Of a stretch of DNA of 64,000 nucleotides, positions 57,901-64,000 are shown in pieces (within the stretch, counting starts at the first letter, position 1; every line of letters begins with the position of its first letter). Both the position numbers and the translations under genes were made by a program. The notes beneath the pieces are model-generated. The model did no database searches. It saw only the letters and a list, made by a program, of their open reading frames with translations, and was not told the DNA's origin. The stretch comes from Pomphorhynchus laevis (Eukaryota; Acanthocephala; Palaeacanthocephala; Echinorhynchida; Pomphorhynchidae). The stretch spans positions 1 through 64,000 of the forward strand of contig WNNJ02003299.1 of the NCBI GenBank assembly GCA_012934845.2. Reading direction: 5' to 3'.

Positions 57901-60900
57901 CTGCACAACACACAAGCAGAATGAAATAGCAATCAATAAATATTTGCATGTGCAGATATCTAGTTATCATATTGAATATATACGAATTTTATGAAAAATT
58001 CAACTCGCCTAATTTGATGACTTTAAGGCTCGAGCGTAGAATTTTAATGATTTTAAATAAGACGAACTAATATTGTGCCTAAGCTTTCATAGTTATTTAT
58101 AGAAAATTAGACTTACTTGCTGTATATACTTCGTTTGGAATTTTTGCGAATCTGGCAAGATTTGGATATTGCATTTTGTTTGGGTCGCTAAGCCATTTGT
58201 ACAATCGGTAGCCAATAGAGCGAACTTCACTATCTACTCCGAACAAAAGAGTAGGTATATCAGTTGCTAATATTTTGCCCGGTGATTTACTGTAATGATA
58301 AGCCTTCAATGCTTTTTCCGCTGAACGATAGCATTTGTAACATGCCCACTCGTAGCTCGGTTTACTTGGAGGTATAGGGCATAGGTCATTGTTGGCCGAT
58401 GCAACATCAACATGAGCCTGTCTCAGCCAACGCTGAGATTCGGTATTTGCTTGTTGGTGATAATGATTGTTTGGAGGTGAACTGCCACCGCCGTTCGACT
58501 TTCCGTTCCCACCATTACCATACTGCCAGCCAGATTTACGTCTTTCATCTAGAAAGCAGACGAAAAATTTAATTAATACCTTAATAATTGTTAATTGACA
58601 GTATTATTCAGTATTATTGTGATAATTTTAAATCGTCAGCCTTTACATATTTTTTATGCGGCATTTAAGCTTCTGCGTATAACTTAACAAAGCTGCTTTA
58701 TAATAAGGGGAAAACTATAGAGGCGATAAAAACAATTTTTTCGAGATTATCCTAGCGATTTAATACATCGAACAAATAAATTATGGATGAACATATATCA
58801 TGTAAATCAGCATTTTTATTTCAATACTGTGTGATATTATGGGGTGATTGTTAGTCTAGTTTAATAAATATCAGTTATTACATCAACAGAAATATATCTT
58901 ACCGGTAGCAGTAGGCCCTCCACTTCCTTGGTTACTGCTGTTTGGAAATGTGGAATTGTCGTCAGCTGTGAAAAATCCTGTTCTACGTCCGAATCCTTGC
59001 TGACGTCTCCATTGCCATTCTTCTCTAGCAGTTCTAAAGCTATTACTCCTACTAGGTGGAGTGGTCGTGCCACTGCGGCTTCTTGCATGTTCATCGGTAG
59101 CGGCATTTGTAAACTGGGAAGTGTAACCTTGAGATCCGATATTAGCCGCTCCGTCAGTACCATTAGAAGACGTGTGAATATTGTCAAAGCTACCACCAAA
59201 TTTACTGGAGCTGAATAAATTATCGGCAGTGCTGCCAGGCATTCCGCCGTTTGAAGACATACCGGATGCTGAATTAAAAGCAGAACTACTTGGCCATTTG
59301 AAATTTGTAAATAACGACGAGAACGAACCAAGAGAACTGTTTGGCATTTCAATATCGTATAATTCAACTTGCTTTTTAAGATGCTTAAATACTTCAGAAG
59401 CAAATTTTTCATTTCCTTGATTTTTATCCGGGTGCCATTTCAATAGTAATCGTTTAACGCGTTTCTTTCTATCTTCTACTCCATTACCGTTAAATTGAAT
59501 ATAAACGTCACGCAGCTCACTGTCTACTAAGGTTTTTGCATTGTCAAGCATAAATCGCTCTTCTTCGGTCAGATCTACCATCGAACAGCTAGCGTTTGAA
59601 AATTCTACGTCACCGATGTTATTATTCGCCTGGTGGCGCGTTTCTTGTTGATCAAATTCCTGTTCACTTATAGGATTCACATCAACAGCGTCATGCATCC
59701 TTGACCAATTTTCAAGTACAAATAAATTGGCACCAGTTATTTCAGTTTCGATCGCTAATTTACGCCATTTCGTTGAAGACGATAACATGTTTATATTGGG
59801 ATCGTTACTATCGCCGCCGCCATATCTGACGAAAATATCATCACTACTATTGCCGGCTACAGTGGATACTGAACCAAAGTTTAAATGATCTATGCGACTG
59901 TCTAAATCTGCCAAGATAATTACAGAATCGGTTTTAAGACCAAAGCGAATAAATCTGCAGTAAACAAAGGCCGAGTCCGACATTCTCTTGTATACACATA
60001 GATCACCCGGAACCAATCTGTGACTTTCAGATGAAAAAGGATGTAGTAGAGTAATCTCGTCCCCATATAGGCGTCCAGGACCAGGGATATAATTAAGTTT
60101 TAAAGTTGATAGAATATTTTCATCTGTGCATAGACCTATCAGATCTAATAACCGAGACATATGCGCTATACTGCATGAAATCAGTGATGCTAAAACGGCT
60201 TTGTCAACATGTTGACGGACATCGTTAAACAGCGGTAATATTGCCTTAGATAAGCATGCCGAAAAGTATGTTTGTTCAGCGTGTTTAAAACTAATGTATA
60301 AAGTGAAAAAGAATTGACTGGGATCGGTAATTCCGACGATTTTATGTAAATTAGGCTGCTTTGTGTCTGTTAATAGAACAGCGCGTTCTTCGGCTGTTCC
60401 TTCAACTATTTTGTTAGTATATTTATCCAGCAAATTAATTTCCAGGTACTCACAGCAAACTAAACGAACCAGAGACATTCTTGAACGCAATAATGCCTCC
60501 ATTTCATCTACGCTTACTATACGCATATCTGTTTTACTCCGAGCCATCGCATCTGCGAGCATACGAGCAAGGCACCTGTGCAATGTTCGGGAGTTAAGAA
60601 GTTGTGCAAATTTTCTTTCGAGTGCATAGAGAACTCTGTGTCGTTGGCTATCGTCAGGAATCGTGACACTAAAGTTTTCCTCAAACTTCTCAGAAAATAG
60701 GGTAGGCCGTTGGCTTTGTACAATTTTTTCAATACATTTTACGTTAGCACACCTACTGTGTAAAGAGAGTAAACCTTCATCAAAAGGTTTGTGATCATTG
60801 GGCGTTACTAAAACGTCTAAATTAAGAACTGATTCATTAGGATTGAAAAGAAAGTGAACATCCGGTAATTTTGTAATGTAATCCATATTTTCACGCTGAT

Positions 60901-63900
60901 CCATTACAATCAAATCACTGCTTTTCTTTAGTTTTAAATGATTACTTAAGAAGAAAAGGCCGTCAAATTGAAATTCGTCACACGTGGACGACCTTGATGT
61001 CGGGTGTTGTTTTGCGATAGATCGGAAGAATAATTCTGAGATTTTTAAAACTTTTCGTACCTCATTAGAGTTTAGATAATCTGAATAACATACACGAGCC
61101 ATCTTGCATAAAATCTTTGAGTAACACTCTGCACTGACGTCATTTTTACAACCAATACGTTGAAACAGACTGGAGCATTTCCTGCATGAAAGTAATGACT
61201 TCGGAACGGCATATAGAAAAGGAGGAACCTCGTCTTCAATTTCGAGTTGCAAAGCGACCTTATATGACTCAATCACTTGACCAGTGTTTTCAGAATACAT
61301 AACTGGTCGCATTTGTATGTCGTCTAGAATTTCAGACGGAGACCACCAAAAATCACTTGTATCTTCTGTGGTGGCAGCAGCGTTTTGCAATTGACCGGAC
61401 AGGCACTCTTCTAGATATTGATAAATGTGTTTGAAAATTTGGAGCAAGCTAGACCGTACCTGTGAATCTACGAAAAGCGCTGTACTTGGGGGACCTAATA
61501 AATTGTTATTTTGTTTTGATGATTTAAAGTCGTGATGAGTAGATGTAGCATTAATATTGTTGTTAAGAAGTTCACCAATGTTAAAGAGATGTCGTAGAAC
61601 CAATTGGGGTGAAAGCGACCGCCCAAATTTAGGATCTACAAAATCAGGCAAAACAAATGAAGATGACCATGCAAGTTGTGCGTATTGTGTTGGTATTCCT
61701 TCACTTAAGCACAGTACAGTACTATGCACAATGTTGCTTTCAAATAGGGGTAAAATATTAACTAAACTTGATGTATATTGGAATGGCTCAAGAAATGCAA
61801 TATTTGCAAAATTAACACCGGCATTCTTTAGCTCATCCATCTGTTGCTGACAGTTAGTTAACAATCGATATAAACATTCAGATTTATGCCGATTACTGTC
61901 AGACCACTGTTGTGTTAAATGTACTGATTTTTCGATATCCTTACCGATTTCGACTATGCGTTGTGCGGATAATGTCTTTCGCAATGGCAAATAATCATGT
62001 ACATATTTAAGATCATTACTAATAACATCATTCACAACATTGATAAACGATGCCAACAGATCAGCGTTATGCGGATGGTACAGTTGTGAGCATTGTACAA
62101 ATCTAGGTGGATTTTCACAATTTGGAAGCAAAAGTCGTGCACCGATAATTTCCTGGAGTCTGATTTGTTCATGAACTGCAAGTTGTTGGGGTGAAATACA
62201 TTCGTAAAGATGCCTGAACGCCATTCTAACTTTATTGCTATCGTAGTGTTGATTCTGAATATCGACAAGAAACGGCAAACATAGTTGTAGGAAAGCATCA
62301 ACATCCTTAAGTGCAACAATATGCAAATGGGATAAAATTCTAGAGCTGATGTCTCCGAAAAAGCTCTCACGAGCAGTGAATTGCTGATCGTAGCAGTAAG
62401 TATTGTGCCAATGGGTTAAAACACAACAGCTGCCCGGATTGTTATAATTCTGCGACACACAATTAGTGCCCACACCTCCACAAGTCGACATACTATTAGA
62501 GTTCACGTTGCATAATGGGCATTTCTCAAACAGTGATGCCAGTAAATGTGCCATTTGCGGACTTACCATAAAGACTTGCTTATACTGATCAATTGAGGTC
62601 AGCAGATCAGAGTTCATATAATTTGATGTTTGGACTTCATGCGATGGCCATATACTTCGAAATAGGCATAGTTCACGCAGCTTTTGGAAATTCCCAGCCC
62701 CGACTTTCAGTTGATCATCAAAATAAGAAAGTAGAACACCGGCGTGATAGTTACTTAGTAAATATTTTATTGGATGCGCACGTTCCGCAGCGAGAATAAA
62801 CTCTAAAATTATATTTGGATCGTGATCGCATAAAGCATCCCTAAGTCTTTGATCAATTGAAGCATGATCGATGTGTATAAGAATATGCTTAAGGTTATCG
62901 TTAAGTGACTCAGGAAGGCATAATTTCACTGAATTGATACAGTCGTTAGGAGCTATATTTGTGTGCTTTTGAAATCTGTAGTCTACTGCGGAATGCACTA
63001 TTTGTTGTTGTCCACAAGAGTGCGGTTGTTTGAACTTAAACAATGGATGCATTATTCCCTCTGTATTTGGAATCGGCAGATCATCAGGTATTTGTACATT
63101 TGTAGCAGCAAGAGAATTACTCCCATCAATTATGTCTCCAATTAAGTTAAATATACTTAATTGTGATGTCCAGAATATTCCAGATGTTTTACCCGTACAA
63201 TTCGACGATCCAATACGAATGAAAGAAAGGAGCTGATTTAGAGTAGGTTTTTCTGGAATGGCTAGCACTGAACGGAGTAAGGTTAAGGGCAACCCTGAGC
63301 ATGACTGTGAAATAAAGTACGGAGGTACAGATTGTGATATATTTGAAAATACCTGATTCGAAAAGTAAAGGTTACTATTTGATAGCAAAATCCGGTTTCT
63401 AGAGAAGAAATCACGAACATATGTTTGATTAAAATCAGGTGATTTACTGTTCTGAATAATAAAAGAGTAGCAAGCGTCAGCAACTTCTACAACATATCCG
63501 ATTTCGATCAGCTCATCGCTAAGTGGTGTGGATAGCTTAGAAATTTCGTGAAGCTGATTTAAACAGTCTGTTATAGTAAGTTTATGAAAATTTAATAGAA
63601 CATGCTCTAGACTTGTTCCATTCGAAACACATACTGGGAACGTTGCGCTACCAACTTGCCAATATTTATGCTCAATAAGTTCACAAGGTTTGGCTAGATG
63701 AGTACTAGATAATTTGTCTGCCCAATGTAGCGGATACGACTGACTTGGCTTATCCATAACAGGATAGAAGGCGCATTCAGACATGATACGGCATGCCGAT
63801 TTAATCTCATCGTTGTTCAAAAGTTCTGATTGATTGTAACGATTCAACATCAGTCTAAAAATAGCCAATAATCCGTGTGCTTTCTGGTTAGCTAACTGTC

Positions 63901-64000
63901 TGTCTTTTACGTTTGCAATTAATTCGGCTCGTTCAGCTAATTCTGACCAACTCACCTCATCGAATTTCATACCTAATAATCTCAAAACATCTAATCGGTC
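54908..64000 (-). CDS. Sacsin-like co-chaperone, C-terminal 1,882 residues (5' end outside window)
   Basis: Minus-strand exons: 64000-58903 (open at the window edge, one 5.1 kb exon), 58548-58117 and 55026-54908 with the stop at 54910-54908. Junctions GCTACCG|gtaaga...tttctag|ATGAAAGA and ACAGCAA|gtaagt...tttttag|CTCAAGC are in phase. Most of the large exon has the repeat-region character of sacsin (for example LPDFVDPKFGRSLSPQLVLRHL). Near 59590-59360 there is a J-like domain with RLLLKWHPDKNQGNEKFA, including the HPD tripeptide that stimulates Hsp70. A Ser/Gly-rich linker follows. The last two exons encode a HEPN domain: RWLRQAHVDVASANNDL, YEWACYKCYRSAEKALKAY, then AEKSIEYTRELIRKVEEML. Sacsin-type proteins act in Hsp70-linked protein quality control; that role is by homology. 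The N-terminal repeats are beyond 64000. Frame intact. Confidence 0.9.
55182..55212 (-). ncRNA. Decayed hammerhead-like motif
   Basis: On the minus strand GGTCACTGTTCATGACC forms a stem (GGTCA/TGACC), followed directly by GAAACGTTGT. The CTGATGA half that should precede it reads CTTAAAA, so the motif is damaged. It lies in the 3.1 kb intron of the sacsin-like gene. Confidence 0.35.
55797..55830 (+). ncRNA. Weak hammerhead-like motif
   Basis: CTGATGA (55797-55803), then GCCTCAACATAGC, then GAAGC in place of GAAAC. Only a short stem can form between the blocks. Probably a remnant. Confidence 0.25.
55884..56345. mobile_element. TIR/fold-back element in the sacsin-like gene intron
   Basis: AAATATCCAGGAA at the left (about 55885) is matched by TTCCTGGATATTT at the right (about 56282). 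Inside, 55935-56012 is a ~78-base imperfect palindrome (ATATTTCGC...CTACTAGCATCTT and its complement), and a third GCTAGTAGTTTCTAGC copy lies near 56245. A 14-base repeat (GGTAAATGATGCAT) occurs about four times at 56093-56146. The right flank shares ATACAGATCAGGAT with the relative at 7.9 kb. No transposase. Confidence 0.65.
56826..57050. mobile_element. Long fold-back (hairpin) element
   Basis: The arms of about 82 bases begin ATATATAGTTATTACAGGAA and end with TTCTGTAATAACTATATAT. They read GATAGCTCCTGCTATC and GATAGCAGGAGCTATC at the inner ends, around a loop of about 55 bases that itself contains ATTTTATTGTAATC twice. A MITE or foldback transposon in the sacsin-like gene intron. Confidence 0.75.
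57162..57415. repeat. 33-bp direct repeats
   Basis: GCAGAACGATTTTATTTGCGGTAAATAGTA occurs at about 57162 and 57382, 220 bases apart; function unknown. Confidence 0.75.
57585..57640 (+). other. Partial tRNA-like sequence
   Basis: GGGGCTAGGCGCATCTGGTA followed by GACGGCGCTTGCG looks like the 5' half of a tRNA (an A-box-like TAGGCGCATCTGG), but no matching T-arm or acceptor 3' strand follows. It is more likely a remnant of a tRNA-derived repeat than a gene. Its first 14 bases recur in reverse at about 45127. Confidence 0.25.

Noticed and set aside
58928-63236. Several plus-strand open frames within the sacsin-like exon
   Set aside because: Shadows of the long, clearly coding minus-strand frame.
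1-64000. CRISPR array, operon, prophage or bacterial origin of the window
   Set aside because: Spliced animal genes, non-LTR and Penelope retroelements and satellites; tandem repeats are contiguous without unique spacers.

Overview
This is a stretch of an animal (metazoan) nuclear genome. Protein-coding genes are split by GT-AG introns, the DNA is very AT-rich, and most of the window is transposable-element debris and tandem repeats. The phylum cannot be fixed from the sequence. Introns of 45-56 nt, a sacsin homologue, Penelope-like elements and several non-LTR families fit an AT-rich small invertebrate such as a rotifer, flatworm or arthropod; this is inference.

Host genes, left to right: (1) an SLC10-type sodium/bile-acid-like symporter, two exons, + strand, 10101-13740, complete. 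(2) A single-exon BTB/POZ protein with a MATH-like N-terminus, +, 26541-27731. (3) Glycogen phosphorylase, +, 30640-50997. I could join 17 exons into one uninterrupted reading frame of about 844 codons, with the Ser14-type phosphorylation site and the pyridoxal-phosphate lysine motif. (4) The C-terminal 1,882 residues of a sacsin-like co-chaperone (DnaJ-like plus HEPN domains), -, 54908 to beyond 64000, three exons. A broken ankyrin-repeat fragment lies antisense inside a phosphorylase intron. The four genes have no obvious joint pathway; they look like ordinary neighbours spread apart by repeats.

Mobile DNA: an AT-rich Penelope-like element (PLE) family occurs as many fragments (about 0.4-5.6, 19.0-20.0, 23.3-25.3, 35.2-36.4 and 37.9-38.7 kb). 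Its reading frame stops right after the reverse transcriptase, and one fragment has the Cys-rich N-terminal segment of the Naiad/Chlamys group. A CR1/L2-like non-LTR element (46.5-50.15 kb, nearly full length but broken) has 5'-truncated relatives at 5.05, 28.9, 31.4-32.5 and 43.0 kb. A second non-LTR family lies antisense at 20.0-23.3 kb with a 3' relative at 36.6 kb. Two more RT remnants lie at 11.4-12.6 and 16.9-17.3 kb.

Repeats: a 359-bp satellite (14.8-16.0 kb), a ~304-bp satellite that begins in a long palindrome (52.0-53.9 kb), a ~337-bp array built from PLE tails (1.0-1.9 kb), and several fold-back elements. Hammerhead-ribozyme-like cores (CTGATGA and GAAA joined by a complementary arm) recur in the satellites, in a short interspersed family, in PLE tails and as isolated copies. 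This is the most interesting theme of the window, though no copy shows all three canonical stems by eye.
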